Shown here piece after piece: positions 35,754 to 45,019 of a stretch of 64,000 nt of DNA. The position numbers were made by a program, and so were the translations under genes. Source of the stretch: SKHV01 sp963678565 (GTDB lineage: Bacteria > Bacteroidota > Bacteroidia > Bacteroidales > Prolixibacteraceae); the NCBI GenBank assembly GCA_963678565.1, contig OY782875.1:1612001-1676000 (forward strand), read 5' to 3'. How positions within the stretch are numbered: position 1 is the first letter of the stretch; the number at the start of each line of letters is the position of its first letter. The notes under the pieces were generated by a model. It worked only from the letters and a program-made list of their open reading frames with translations. It made no database searches and was not told the DNA's origin.

Positions 35754-36158
35754 ATGATAGAATATATTTACCAACACAGAGTACCATATTACGAAACCGA
35801 TAAAATGGGCTACATCCACCATTCTAATTATGCCAGAATATGTGAGACTGCACGATGGGAAGCATTACGATCGCTGGGTATGGTTTATTCGAAGCTTGAA
35901 AATGAGAATGTTTGGATGCCGGTTTATCAATTCGAATCAACCTTTAAGTCGCCAGCCTTTTACGATGATTTACTCGATGTGAAAGTAATTGTAGAAGAGT
36001 TACCCAAAGCAACTTGGCCCATCAGGTATGAATTTTATCGCGAGCAAGTTTTAATTAACGAGTGTAAAGTGGTTTTGGCATTTTTCGATCCCGAAAAGAA
36101 GAAGCCTTGTCGGCCACCAAAAGTGTTAGTAGATATTTTAAAGCCTTATTTTGAGTAA
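35754..36158 (+). CDS. Acyl-CoA thioesterase (4HBT/YbgC-like)
   Basis: A 134-residue hot-dog-fold thioesterase. The N-terminus HRVPYYETDKMGYIHHSNYARICETARWEALR carries the 4HBT catalytic aspartate (YETDKMG; usual DTDxxG) and the helix NYARICETARWE. The C-terminal strands (YQFESTFKSPAFYDDLLDVK, RYEFYREQVLINECKVVLAF) match the family. It probably hydrolyses acyl-CoA, substrate unknown. The start lies 3 bp after the NifX-like gene, so it is likely cotranscribed with the DUF134 module, with no evident functional link. Confidence 0.87.
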   Translation: MIEYIYQHRVPYYETDKMGYIHHSNYARICETARWEALRSLGMVYSKLENENVWMPVYQFESTFKSPAFYDDLLDVKVIVEELPKATWPIRYEFYREQVLINECKVVLAFFDPEKKKPCRPPKVLVDILKPYFE

Positions 36159-36178
36159 GTACAATAACTTTGAAATGC

Positions 36179-36224
36179 AAAAAGCAGCTAATCGTTTTTA
36201 CAAATTGATTAACTGCTTTTTTGC
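36179..36224. terminator. Bidirectional terminator
   Basis: AAAAAGCAGCTAATC (36179-36193) pairs with GATTAACTGCTTTTT (36207-36221, one mismatch), with A and T runs on both sides, between two converging genes. Confidence 0.85.
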
Positions 36225-36245
36225 TTGGGGAAGCTTTGCTCTTTG

Positions 36246-36641
36246 TTACATTTTCCATAACTCATCAGCTACCATCCATTTTTTGATTTCTAAACTAGCT
36301 TCACTAACTTCTTCCTGATCCATCATCCAAAGTGATTCATCGGTCATCCAATCTTGAAGTTCTAAATTGGGTTCACTAATTTCATTTTTGTCCATTGCCC
36401 AAAACGTCTCATCTACCATCCAATTTTCAATCGGCATTGCATCTAAATCTTCTATTGCAACTTCGTCCATTGCCCAAAATGTTTCATCTGCCATCCATTC
36501 TTCAATTTCTAAACTGTTTTCATGTGTGTACTCTGTGTTGCTTGCATTGGCCGAATTAACAAATGCAATTACCATTACGAAAGTAAAAATTGTTGCGAGG
36601 GTAAAACCTACGATTCTTTTTTTGTTTACTTGTGTTTTCAT
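36246..36641 (-). CDS. Exported protein with WMxDExxW repeats
   Basis: A 131-residue protein of unknown function. An N-terminal signal peptide (MKTQVNKKRIVGFTLATIFT, cleavage near NSANASN) is followed by four near-tandem units, each with a tryptophan-methionine-acidic core: WMADETFWAMD, WMVDETFWAMD, WMTDESLWMMD and WMVADELWKM, separated by acidic linkers. I start at the ATG at 36639-36641, 12 codons inside the longest frame, because the signal peptide begins there. It has no catalytic motif; the repeats look like amphipathic helices with aromatic and methionine faces, perhaps for peptide or metal binding (inference). Terminator shared with the converging thioesterase gene. Confidence 0.65.
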   Translation of the reverse strand: MKTQVNKKRIVGFTLATIFTFVMVIAFVNSANASNTEYTHENSLEIEEWMADETFWAMDEVAIEDLDAMPIENWMVDETFWAMDKNEISEPNLELQDWMTDESLWMMDQEEVSEASLEIKKWMVADELWKM

Positions 36642-36902
36642 GACTAAAATTTTAAATATTTTCTTTGTTGTTTTCACTGTATATGACTGATGTAACTTGA
36701 AAAAGTTACTGCTAATGGCTGTTAAACAAGTTAATTAAGTAAAAAACACGGTAAATGATCTTTAGCAATCGGTGAATGGTTTTCAATTTTTAGTTGAAAA
36801 GAAAGTTTTCTTCTAAAGTGGTGTATTTACATGCTGTTTTAGCTTATTGATAAGTAATTTTTGAAGTGTTATAAATACTTTAAGTACTTCAGTCATTTAT
36901 TC

Positions 36903-36910
36903 TATCTTTG
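36903..36910 (+). promoter_or_regulatory. Predicted -7 element of the ABC-F gene
   Basis: TATCTTTG, 17 bp upstream of the ATG at 36928; a short leader. Motif match only. Confidence 0.5.
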
Positions 36911-36927
36911 CGCAAAATTTTGTAGGA

Positions 36928-38871
36928 ATGATTTCGGTAGAACAGGTTAAATTAAATTTTGGAGGTTTCGAGTTATTTAAGGGGATATCATTTATTGTGA
37001 ATCCTAAAGATCGAATCGGACTGGTTGGTAAAAACGGAGCAGGAAAATCTACTTTGCTTAAAACTTTTGCTCGTATTCAAGAACCATCGGAGGGGGCAGT
37101 CGTGATTCCAAAAGATGTTACCATTGGATATTTACCACAAACCATGTTGATTACCGATACGCAAACTGTAATTAAAGAAACCGAAAAGGCGTTTGATTCG
37201 ATTTTATCTCTTCAAAAGAAGATTGATTATTTAAATGAGCAATTGGCAACTCGTACCGATTACGAATCGGAAGAGTATGCAACGTTGATACAAGACACAA
37301 CGGATGCTACCGAACATTTTAATTTGCTTGGAGGACATAACTTTCACGCGAAAATTGAACAAACCTTATTGGGCTTAGGTTTTCGTCGATCGGATTTCAC
37401 ACGACAAACTTCTGAGTTTAGTGGAGGATGGCGGATGCGAATTGAATTGGCCAAGCTCTTACTAATGGAGCCCGACGTTTTTCTATTGGATGAGCCCACC
37501 AATCACCTCGATATCGAATCCATTCAATGGCTCGAAGATTTTCTTAAAAGCTATAATGGGGCAGTGGTATTGGTGTCGCACGATAGGGCATTTTTAGATA
37601 ATGTAACCAATCGTACAGTTGAAATTTCATTAGGTCGCATTTACGATTACAAAGCCAACTATACCAAGTATGTCGAATTGCGTGCCGAGCGTCGTGAGCA
37701 GCAAAAAGCAGCTTATACCAATCAGCAAAAGCAGATTCAAGAAACCGAAGCTTTCATCGATCGCTTTCGATACCAAGCCACAAAAGCGGTACAAGTTCAA
37801 TCGCGTATTAAGCAATTAGATAAGCTGGAGCGCATAGAAATTGATGAAGAAGACAATGCCCGTTTAAATATAAAATTTCCTCCTGCACCTCGTTCAGGTA
37901 GAATTGTAGTTGAAGTAAAGGAATTAAGTAAATATTACGATCAATTGCAGGTGCTCGATGATATTGATTTGTATATCGAGCAAGGAGAAAAAATTGCCTT
38001 TGTTGGGAAAAATGGTGAAGGAAAAACCACCTTGGCTAGAATTATTGTTGACAACCTTCCTTACGATGGGCATTTAAAAATTGGTCACAATGTGAAGGTG
38101 GGCTACTTTGCTCAAAACCAGGCCGACTTGTTAGATGAAAACTTAAGCGTATTGGATACCATTGATCAGGTGGCAGTTGGCGATGTACGTACCAAAATTA
38201 GAGATATTCTAGGAGCATTTATGTTTTCGGGCGAAGCGGTTGACAAAAAAGTGAAGGTGCTTTCTGGGGGAGAGCGTACACGTTTAGCCATGGTAAAACT
38301 CATGTTAGAGCCTGTTAACTTTTTAGTACTCGATGAGCCAACCAACCATTTAGATATGCGCTCGAAAGAAATTTTGAAAAATGCATTGAAAGCATTTGAT
38401 GGTTCAGTGATGGTTATTTCTCACGACCGCGAATTCTTAGATGGTTTGGTCGATTGTGTTTACGAATTTGCCGATAAAAAAATCATTCAGCATTTGGGCG
38501 GAGTTTATGAATTCTTGGAGAAGAAGCGCATCGAAAATATCAAACAGTGGGAAAGCAATAAAAAAGCCGAAGAAAAAGTAGTTAAGAAAGCAACTCCAAA
38601 GGTTGAAACTGAAATAAGCTTCGAAGAGAAAAAAGAAATCAATCGACAAATTGCTCGTGTTGAAAAGTTAATTGCCACGTCTGAAACTGAGATTAATGCG
38701 CTGGAAGATAAAATAGAATCGATGGACGACACATTGGCGCAACCCGATAATCCCGATCCTACTCTTTTTGAGCAATATGAAGATACCAAGAAAGAATTGG
38801 AAGCGGTGATGGAAAAATGGGAAGCGTATCACTTGGAGTTAGAAGAGTGGCAATCAAAAAAGAATTGGTAA
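36928..38871 (+). CDS. ABC-F family ATPase (Uup/EttA-like)
   Basis: A 647-residue soluble protein with two ABC ATPase domains and no membrane helices. Domain 1 (about 1-250): Walker A GLVGKNGAGKSTLL, signature FSGGWRMRIELAKLLL, Walker B DVFLLDEPTNHLD. Domain 2 (about 318-535): FVGKNGEGKTTLARI, LSGGERTRLAMVKLML, NFLVLDEPTNHLD. The linker between (about 245-300) and a C-terminal coiled coil (about 560-647) fit Uup-type ABC-F proteins that act on ribosomes or in DNA metabolism. The N-terminal part of each domain has the ABC-F arrangement. Its exact ABC-F subtype is not clear. A strong TATCTTTG element precedes the gene. Confidence 0.9.
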   Translation: MISVEQVKLNFGGFELFKGISFIVNPKDRIGLVGKNGAGKSTLLKTFARIQEPSEGAVVIPKDVTIGYLPQTMLITDTQTVIKETEKAFDSILSLQKKIDYLNEQLATRTDYESEEYATLIQDTTDATEHFNLLGGHNFHAKIEQTLLGLGFRRSDFTRQTSEFSGGWRMRIELAKLLLMEPDVFLLDEPTNHLDIESIQWLEDFLKSYNGAVVLVSHDRAFLDNVTNRTVEISLGRIYDYKANYTKYVELRAERREQQKAAYTNQQKQIQETEAFIDRFRYQATKAVQVQSRIKQLDKLERIEIDEEDNARLNIKFPPAPRSGRIVVEVKELSKYYDQLQVLDDIDLYIEQGEKIAFVGKNGEGKTTLARIIVDNLPYDGHLKIGHNVKVGYFAQNQADLLDENLSVLDTIDQVAVGDVRTKIRDILGAFMFSGEAVDKKVKVLSGGERTRLAMVKLMLEPVNFLVLDEPTNHLDMRSKEILKNALKAFDGSVMVISHDREFLDGLVDCVYEFADKKIIQHLGGVYEFLEKKRIENIKQWESNKKAEEKVVKKATPKVETEISFEEKKEINRQIARVEKLIATSETEINALEDKIESMDDTLAQPDNPDPTLFEQYEDTKKELEAVMEKWEAYHLELEEWQSKKNW

Positions 38872-38988
38872 TAAAAAGTAAATAGGGTAAAATTGAAGTG
38901 ATTGGCAATGAATTATATAGCATGCAGTTATTACTACCAAATTTATACCTTTAACAAATATTAGGCGACATTAATTAGAACAAACAGA

Positions 38989-39723
38989 ATGGAAAAAGAG
39001 GATTATATATTTGGTATACGTGCAATTATTGAGGCCATCAGGTCGGGTAAAACCATCGATAAGTTGCTGGTAAAAAAAGGAATGAAAGGTGAGTTGTATC
39101 AAGAACTTGCTCAATTGTTGAAAGAGGAACAAATTGTTGTTCAATCGGTTCCCGAGCAAAAGCTGAACCGAATTACACGTAAAAATCATCAGGGAGTGAT
39201 TGCTTTCTTGTCTCCTGTTCCATTTTATGATGTGCCCGAATTGGTTGCTCGTACTTTCGAAGAAGGCAAAACACCTTTCTTTTTGTATCTCGATCAGGTG
39301 AGCGATGTACGTAACTTTGGTGCGATTGTTCGTACTGCCGAGTGTGCAGGAGTGAATGCCATTATCGTTCCTGAACGTGGAAGTGCTCAAATATCGGGCG
39401 ATGCAATGAAAACTTCTGCTGGAGGTTTAAATCATATTCCTGTTTGTAAAATTCGCAATGCTACCGGAACCATTCGCTTTTTGCAAGACAGTGGCATTAA
39501 AGCTTTTGCTGCTACTGAAAAAGGAAGTGATTTATACAGCTCGAAAGATTATACTGCCCCCTGTGTTTTAATTATGGGAGCTGAAGATACCGGCGTATCT
39601 GATGATTTAATCAAAGTGGCCGATGAGCTGGTTAAAATTCCTGTTTTGGGGAAAATAGAATCATTGAATGTATCTGTAGCCGCAGGTGTTTTGATGTACG
39701 AAGTGGTGAAACAACGCGTATAG
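38989..39723 (+). CDS. rlmB: 23S rRNA (guanosine2251-2'-O)-methyltransferase RlmB
   Basis: A SpoU/TrmH-family methyltransferase modifying G2251 of 23S rRNA. The 244-residue protein has the substrate-binding N-terminal domain (IFGIRAIIEAIRSGKTIDKL) and the three SPOUT motifs: VRNFGAIVRTAECAGVNAII (about 105-124), VLIMGAEDTGVSDDLI (about 192-207) and IPVLGKIESLNVSVAAGVLM (about 218-237), which form the trefoil knot that binds S-adenosylmethionine. Length is normal. Monocistronic, with a terminator downstream. Confidence 0.93.
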   Translation: MEKEDYIFGIRAIIEAIRSGKTIDKLLVKKGMKGELYQELAQLLKEEQIVVQSVPEQKLNRITRKNHQGVIAFLSPVPFYDVPELVARTFEEGKTPFFLYLDQVSDVRNFGAIVRTAECAGVNAIIVPERGSAQISGDAMKTSAGGLNHIPVCKIRNATGTIRFLQDSGIKAFAATEKGSDLYSSKDYTAPCVLIMGAEDTGVSDDLIKVADELVKIPVLGKIESLNVSVAAGVLMYEVVKQRV

Positions 39724-39751
39724 ATTTTTTATACAGCATTATAAATAAGAG

Positions 39752-39790
39752 CCCTTATTCATCTTCTTGGAGTTGAGTAAGGGTTTTTTG
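39752..39790 (+). terminator. Terminator after rlmB
   Basis: CCCTTATTCA (39752-39761) pairs with TGAGTAAGGG (39774-39783, one G-U), followed by TTTTTT. Confidence 0.85.
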
Positions 39791-39984
39791 ATTATGTTTG
39801 TTTCAATAGAACAATTAATTAGCAGCTTTCTAGAATAGCAAACAGGAATATTTAACTAGAGAAATCGATCCTTACTGCTTCGAAAATTACATAGACTCTT
39901 TTTAAATAGTATTTTTATCAATTCCAAATTACAGTTTTTTATCTAAATTGCAATCTGTACATTACAAAATGTGCTTGAGATTAG

Positions 39985-39992
39985 TATATTTG
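39985..39992 (+). promoter_or_regulatory. Predicted -7 element of the AAA ATPase gene
   Basis: TATATTTG, 19 bp before the TTG start proposed for the next gene. Motif match only. Confidence 0.45.
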
Positions 39993-40011
39993 TATAACAA
40001 AATTCTGTGGA

Positions 40012-41187
40012 TTGGAATCTTTTAAAGAAGCACATATAAACCTATTGCGAAACTCCAAAAGTGTGATTCGCAGAGAGTTGATCGACGAAATCGATTGGTC
40101 GAAGCCCTTGATTGGTATCAAAGGCTTTCGTGGCGTGGGAAAAACGTCGTTCTTACTCGACTATCTTCGCGAGAACTATCCCGATCCGAAGGATGGTTTG
40201 TACATCAATTTAAACAGCTTTTATTTTACAGGGCGTAAGCTAAGTTCCTTTGCCGATGAGTTTCATAAACGCGGCGGTAAAGTGCTTATGATCGACCAAA
40301 TTCATAAGTATCCCGATTGGGCTAAAGAGTTGGTACAGTGTCATAACCAAACTCCCGGGCTGAAAATTGTTTTCACTGCCTCTCCTGTGTTGAGAGTGCT
40401 AGAAGGAAATACAGAATTACGCGATATTGTAACGCTATACCATTTGGTTGGCTTATCGTTTCGCGAATATTTGAATTATTACACCAAAGAAAGTTTTCCA
40501 CGCTATACCTTAGAAGAAGTACTCGCTAATCATGTGGAAATTGCTTCTGAAATTACCCAGAAAGTTAAACCATTGGCTTATTTCGAAGAGTATCTAAAAT
40601 CGGGGTATTATCCTTACTTTTTAGATCGAAAATCATATTTTGCCGATGATTTATTAAAACACATTAATTTGGCACTCGAGATTGATGTTACCTATTTAAA
40701 TCAAATAGAGTTAAAATATCTACCTCGTTTGCGTAAACTCCTTTCGTTAATTGCCAACGAAGTACCATTTACCCCTAATGTTAGTAAGCTAAGCACCGAA
40801 ATAAAGACTTCAAGAGCTACTGTAATGAATTATCTTCGTTACCTGCAAAATGCTCGATTGATCAACATGCTATATAATAATGGTGATGCCGATCAACTGA
40901 AGAAACCAACTAAAATCTATCTGCACAATACAAACTTACTGTTTACGGTTGCGCCCGATAATGTGCACAACGAAAATATCCGTCAGACCTTTTTTTACAA
41001 TCAGGTTGGATATAAAAACACAGTAAAATCCTCGGAGGAATCTGATTTTAAAGTTGCAGGTGAATATGAATTTTTAGTTGGAGGCAAATATTTATTGCCC
41101 AACGAAAATGGCTATGCAGCAGTCGATCGAATTGAAATTGGTGAAGGAAAAAGAATTCCTTTATGGTTATTCGGTTTTCTGTATTAA
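40012..41187 (+). CDS. AAA_14/DUF4143-type ATPase
   Basis: A 391-residue P-loop ATPase. Walker A GFRGVGKTSFLLDYL (about 38-52) and Walker B-like VLMIDQIHKY (about 95-104) are followed by VFTASPVLRVL (sensor region), a helical lid, a winged-helix segment (VSKLSTEIKTSRATVMNYLR, about 265-284) and a shortened C-terminal domain with IYLHNTNLLFTV. Family members are of unknown function. The second acidic residue of Walker B is glutamine (IDQIH) rather than glutamate, which may weaken hydrolysis. The start is uncertain: TTG 40012 gives a full N-terminus, but a GTG at 40060 is also possible. Short leader from a TATATTTG element. Confidence 0.75.
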   Translation: MESFKEAHINLLRNSKSVIRRELIDEIDWSKPLIGIKGFRGVGKTSFLLDYLRENYPDPKDGLYINLNSFYFTGRKLSSFADEFHKRGGKVLMIDQIHKYPDWAKELVQCHNQTPGLKIVFTASPVLRVLEGNTELRDIVTLYHLVGLSFREYLNYYTKESFPRYTLEEVLANHVEIASEITQKVKPLAYFEEYLKSGYYPYFLDRKSYFADDLLKHINLALEIDVTYLNQIELKYLPRLRKLLSLIANEVPFTPNVSKLSTEIKTSRATVMNYLRYLQNARLINMLYNNGDADQLKKPTKIYLHNTNLLFTVAPDNVHNENIRQTFFYNQVGYKNTVKSSEESDFKVAGEYEFLVGGKYLLPNENGYAAVDRIEIGEGKRIPLWLFGFLY

Positions 41188-41289
41188 TTAGGAATAATGA
41201 AGAGAAATTGAAATAATAAACCAGTCAATTTCTTGCTATTAGATATAAAGAAAAATAATAATACAAATTGTAACAAACTCTAAACAGTT

Positions 41290-44200
41290 ATGGCTAAAGA
41301 AAAGAAGTTCGTAACATGTGATGGTAACTACGCTGCAGCGTACATGAGCTATATGTTCAGTGAATCTGCTTGTATTTATCCTATCACTCCATCATCAACA
41401 ATGGCTGAATATGTTGATGAGTGGGCTGCCAATGGCAAAGTAAATATGTTTGGACGTCCGGTACGTCTTGCAGAAATGCAAAGTGAAGGTGGTGCAGCTG
41501 GTGCTGTACACGGTGCACTTCAATCAGGTGCATTAACCTCTACTTACACAGCTTCACAGGGATTATTGTTAATGATTCCTAACATGTATAAAATTGCTGG
41601 TGAATTATTACCAACTGTTTTCCACGTATCTGCTCGTGCATTAGCAGGACACGCATTATCTATTTTTGGTGATCACAGTGATATTTATGCTGCTCGCCAA
41701 ACTGGTTTCGCTATGTTGGGAGCCGGTTCTGTTCAAGAAGAAATGGATTTAGCTGGTGTTGCGCACTTAGCAACATTAAAATCACGTGTACCATTCTTAG
41801 CTTTCTTCGATGGATTCCGTACTTCTCATGAACTTCAAAAAATTGAAGTAATTGAAATGGATGACATGAAAAAATTGGTTGATCAGGATGCATTAAAATC
41901 TTTCCGTCAATTAGCATTAAATCCTGAAAATGCTGTTACTCGTGGTACTGCTCAAAACCCTGATATCTTCTTCCAAGCAAAAGAAGCTTGTAACAAATTC
42001 TACGATGCAGTTCCTGCAATTGTTGAAGGTTACATGAAGGATATTGAAAAAATAACTGGTCGTAAATACGATCTATTTGATTATTACGGAGCTGAAGATG
42101 CTGAAAATATCATTGTTGCAATGGGTTCAGTAACTGAAACAGCAAAAGAAGTGATCGATTTCTTAGTAGCCGATGGCCAAAAAGTAGGTTTAGTTGCTGT
42201 TCACTTATTCCGTCCATTCTCAACTGCACACTTAATGAAGGCTTTCCCTGCAACTACCAAACGTGTTGCAGTGTTAGACCGTGCTAAAGAACCGGGATCA
42301 GTAGGTGAGCCATTGTACTTAGACGTTCGCAACTCAATTGGTGAAGCTTTAGAAGCAGGTACTGCTCCATTTAAAGCATGGCCAAAAGTAGTTGGTGGTC
42401 GTTACGGTATTGGATCAAAAGATACAACTCCATCTCAAATTCTTGCAGTTTACAAGAATTTAGAGATGAACGAGCCCAAAAATAAATTCACTGTAGGTAT
42501 CGAAGATGATGTGACTTTCACTTCGCTTCCAATGCTTCCAGAGGTTAAAGTTTCTCCACAAGACTTAGTTGAAGCTAAATTCTATGGTTTAGGTTCTGAT
42601 GGTACTGTTGGTGCAAACAAAAACTCGATTAAAATTATTGGTGAGTCTACCGATAAATTCTGTCAAGGTTACTTCGAATACGATTCTAAAAAATCGGGTG
42701 GTTTCACTTGTTCTCACTTACGTTTTGGTGATAGTCCTATTCGTTCAACTTATTTAGTAACTACGCCCGACTTCGTTGCTTGTCACGTTCCTGCATACAT
42801 CAACTTGTACGACGTATTAAAAGGATTGAAAAAAGGTGGTAGCTTCTTGTTGAACACCATTTGGGACGAAGAAGAAACAAAAGATCGTTTACCTGCAAAA
42901 ATGAAAAAATACATTGCAGAAAACGAAATCAACCTATATTTCATTAAAGCATCGTTGTTAGCTGAAGAAATTGGTTTGGGTAACCGTACCAATACAATCC
43001 TTCAGTCGGCATTCTTTAAGATCTCAGGTGTGATTCCGGAAGAGATGGCAATTGAGCAAATGAAGAAATTCATTGTGAAATCGTACGGAAAAAAAGGAGA
43101 GCACATTGTAAACATGAACTACGCAGCTGTTGATGCAGGTGCTAAAAATGTAATCACTGTTGATGTTCCTGCTGAGTGGGCTAATATCGATGTTAAAGAA
43201 GATGCAGTGGATGCCGATCGTCCTGAATTCATTTCTAAAGTAGTTGATGTAATCAACGCACAAGATGGTAACAGCCTTCCTGTTTCAACTTTCGAAGGAA
43301 TTGAAGATGGTACTTTCCCGGCAGGTACAACTGCGTACGAAAAACGTGGTATCGCAATTACAACTCCAGAATGGCAAGATGATAACTGTATTCAGTGTAA
43401 CCAGTGTGCGTACGTTTGTCCTCACGCTGCTATCCGTCCATTCTTATTAACCGAAGAAGAAGCTGCAACTGTTCCTGAAGGAACTGCACTGAAAGCTGCT
43501 GCTCCGGCAAAACAATTCCCAGGATTGAAATTCCGTATTCAAGTTTCTCCTTTAGATTGTACCGGTTGTGGTAACTGTGCCGACATCTGTCCTTCGAAAG
43601 AGAAATCATTGGTAATGAAAACCTTGGACTCTCAAATGGCTGAAGTTGATCGCTTCAAATTCTTCGATGAGAAAATTGGTTACAAAGAAAAAGTTGTTGA
43701 CAAATTCAAAACTGTTAAGAACTCACAATTTGCTCAACCATTGTTCGAGTTCTCTGGAGCTTGTGCGGGTTGTGGTGAAACTCCATACATCAAAACAATT
43801 ACTCAGCTATACGGTGAGCAAATGATGGTTGCCAACGCTACAGGTTGTTCTTCAATCTATGGTGGTTCTGCACCAGCAACACCTTACTGTAAAAACAAAG
43901 AAAGCGGAAACGGTCCTGCATGGGCGAACTCGTTGTTCGAAGACAATGCAGAATTTGGATTCGGTATGGCTGAAGGTATTTCGGCACATCGTGCTCGTAT
44001 CGAAATGGTAATGAAAGCTGCCATCGAAAACGGTGCAAGTGATGCTGAAAAAGAAGCATATGCTGAGTGGATTGAAAACAAAAACTCAATTGAAGGTTCA
44101 AAAGCTGCAACTGCAAAAGTATTAGCAGCTGTTGAAGGAGTTAAATCTGAAGCGGCTGATGTTATTACTGAATTGAAACAATACTTGGTGAAGAAATCGG

Positions 44201-44850
44201 TATGGATCTTTGGTGGTGACGGATGGGCTTATGACATCGGTTACGGTGGTTTAGATCATGTATTGGCATCAGGTGAAGATGTAAACGTATTGGTAATGGA
44301 TACCGAGGTTTATTCAAACACTGGTGGTCAGTCGTCTAAATCTACTCCGGTAGGTGCAGTTGCTAAATTTGCTGCATCGGGTAAACGTATCCGTAAAAAA
44401 GACCTTGGATTAATGGCAACAACTTATGGTTATGTTTATGTAGCTCAAGTTGCAATGGGAGCCAACCAAGCTCAATATTTCAAAGCATTGAAAGAAGCTG
44501 AGGCGTATCCCGGACCATCATTGGTAATTGCTTATGCTCCATGTATCAACCACGGTTTACGTGCAGGTATGGGTAAAACTCAAACTGAGGAAAAATTAGC
44601 TGTTGAAGCAGGTTACTGGCACTTGTATCGTTACAACCCAATGTTGGAGGAGCAAGGGAAGAACCCATTTGTATTAGACAGTAAAGAGCCTCAATGGGAG
44701 AAATTCCAGGACTTCTTGAAAAGCGAAGTACGTTATACTGCCTTATTAAAAGGTTTCCCTGAAGAAGCTGCTGAATTGTTTGCTGCTTCCGAAGAGAATG
44801 CTAAATGGCGTTATAAGTCGTACCAACGTTTGGCCAATCAAGATTGGTAA
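41290..44850 (+). CDS. nifJ: Pyruvate:ferredoxin (flavodoxin) oxidoreductase
   Basis: An 1186-residue single-chain PFOR that oxidises pyruvate to acetyl-CoA and CO2 and reduces ferredoxin or flavodoxin; a hallmark of anaerobic metabolism. The domains appear in the usual order: pyruvate-binding domain I (about 1-260, YPITPSSTMAEY), domain II (about 260-415), gamma-type domain (about 430-625), a ferredoxin domain with two 4Fe-4S motifs (CIQCNQCAYVCP about 698-709 and CTGCGNCADICP about 757-768), and the TPP-binding C-terminal domain (CAGCGETPYIKTI, GGDGWAYDIGYGGLDHV, VYSNTGGQSSK). Length is typical. Highly regular codon use suggests strong expression. A hairpin terminator follows; no partner gene is adjacent. 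Confidence 0.96.
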   Translation: MAKEKKFVTCDGNYAAAYMSYMFSESACIYPITPSSTMAEYVDEWAANGKVNMFGRPVRLAEMQSEGGAAGAVHGALQSGALTSTYTASQGLLLMIPNMYKIAGELLPTVFHVSARALAGHALSIFGDHSDIYAARQTGFAMLGAGSVQEEMDLAGVAHLATLKSRVPFLAFFDGFRTSHELQKIEVIEMDDMKKLVDQDALKSFRQLALNPENAVTRGTAQNPDIFFQAKEACNKFYDAVPAIVEGYMKDIEKITGRKYDLFDYYGAEDAENIIVAMGSVTETAKEVIDFLVADGQKVGLVAVHLFRPFSTAHLMKAFPATTKRVAVLDRAKEPGSVGEPLYLDVRNSIGEALEAGTAPFKAWPKVVGGRYGIGSKDTTPSQILAVYKNLEMNEPKNKFTVGIEDDVTFTSLPMLPEVKVSPQDLVEAKFYGLGSDGTVGANKNSIKIIGESTDKFCQGYFEYDSKKSGGFTCSHLRFGDSPIRSTYLVTTPDFVACHVPAYINLYDVLKGLKKGGSFLLNTIWDEEETKDRLPAKMKKYIAENEINLYFIKASLLAEEIGLGNRTNTILQSAFFKISGVIPEEMAIEQMKKFIVKSYGKKGEHIVNMNYAAVDAGAKNVITVDVPAEWANIDVKEDAVDADRPEFISKVVDVINAQDGNSLPVSTFEGIEDGTFPAGTTAYEKRGIAITTPEWQDDNCIQCNQCAYVCPHAAIRPFLLTEEEAATVPEGTALKAAAPAKQFPGLKFRIQVSPLDCTGCGNCADICPSKEKSLVMKTLDSQMAEVDRFKFFDEKIGYKEKVVDKFKTVKNSQFAQPLFEFSGACAGCGETPYIKTITQLYGEQMMVANATGCSSIYGGSAPATPYCKNKESGNGPAWANSLFEDNAEFGFGMAEGISAHRARIEMVMKAAIENGASDAEKEAYAEWIENKNSIEGSKAATAKVLAAVEGVKSEAADVITELKQYLVKKSVWIFGGDGWAYDIGYGGLDHVLASGEDVNVLVMDTEVYSNTGGQSSKSTPVGAVAKFAASGKRIRKKDLGLMATTYGYVYVAQVAMGANQAQYFKALKEAEAYPGPSLVIAYAPCINHGLRAGMGKTQTEEKLAVEAGYWHLYRYNPMLEEQGKNPFVLDSKEPQWEKFQDFLKSEVRYTALLKGFPEEAAELFAASEENAKWRYKSYQRLANQDW

Positions 44851-44873
44851 AATAAAACCAACCACTATAATTC

Positions 44874-44908
44874 AAAAAGCTGTATATCGAAAGGTATACA
44901 GCTTTTTA
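44874..44908 (+). terminator. Terminator of PFOR
   Basis: AAAAAGCTGTATA (44874-44886) pairs with TATACAGCTTTTT (44895-44907). The core 24 nt of the hairpin are identical to those of the terminator at 48043-48077. Confidence 0.85.
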
Positions 44909-45019
44909 ATTTTAAAGAAAATAAAGTAAAATCGATCAAGTGGCTGGACTACTTAGTATTAGGTAGTTTTGAGTGTCAAAAGTTGAATGAAGTATCGTGT
45001 ATTGGTATTCAAAATTATT

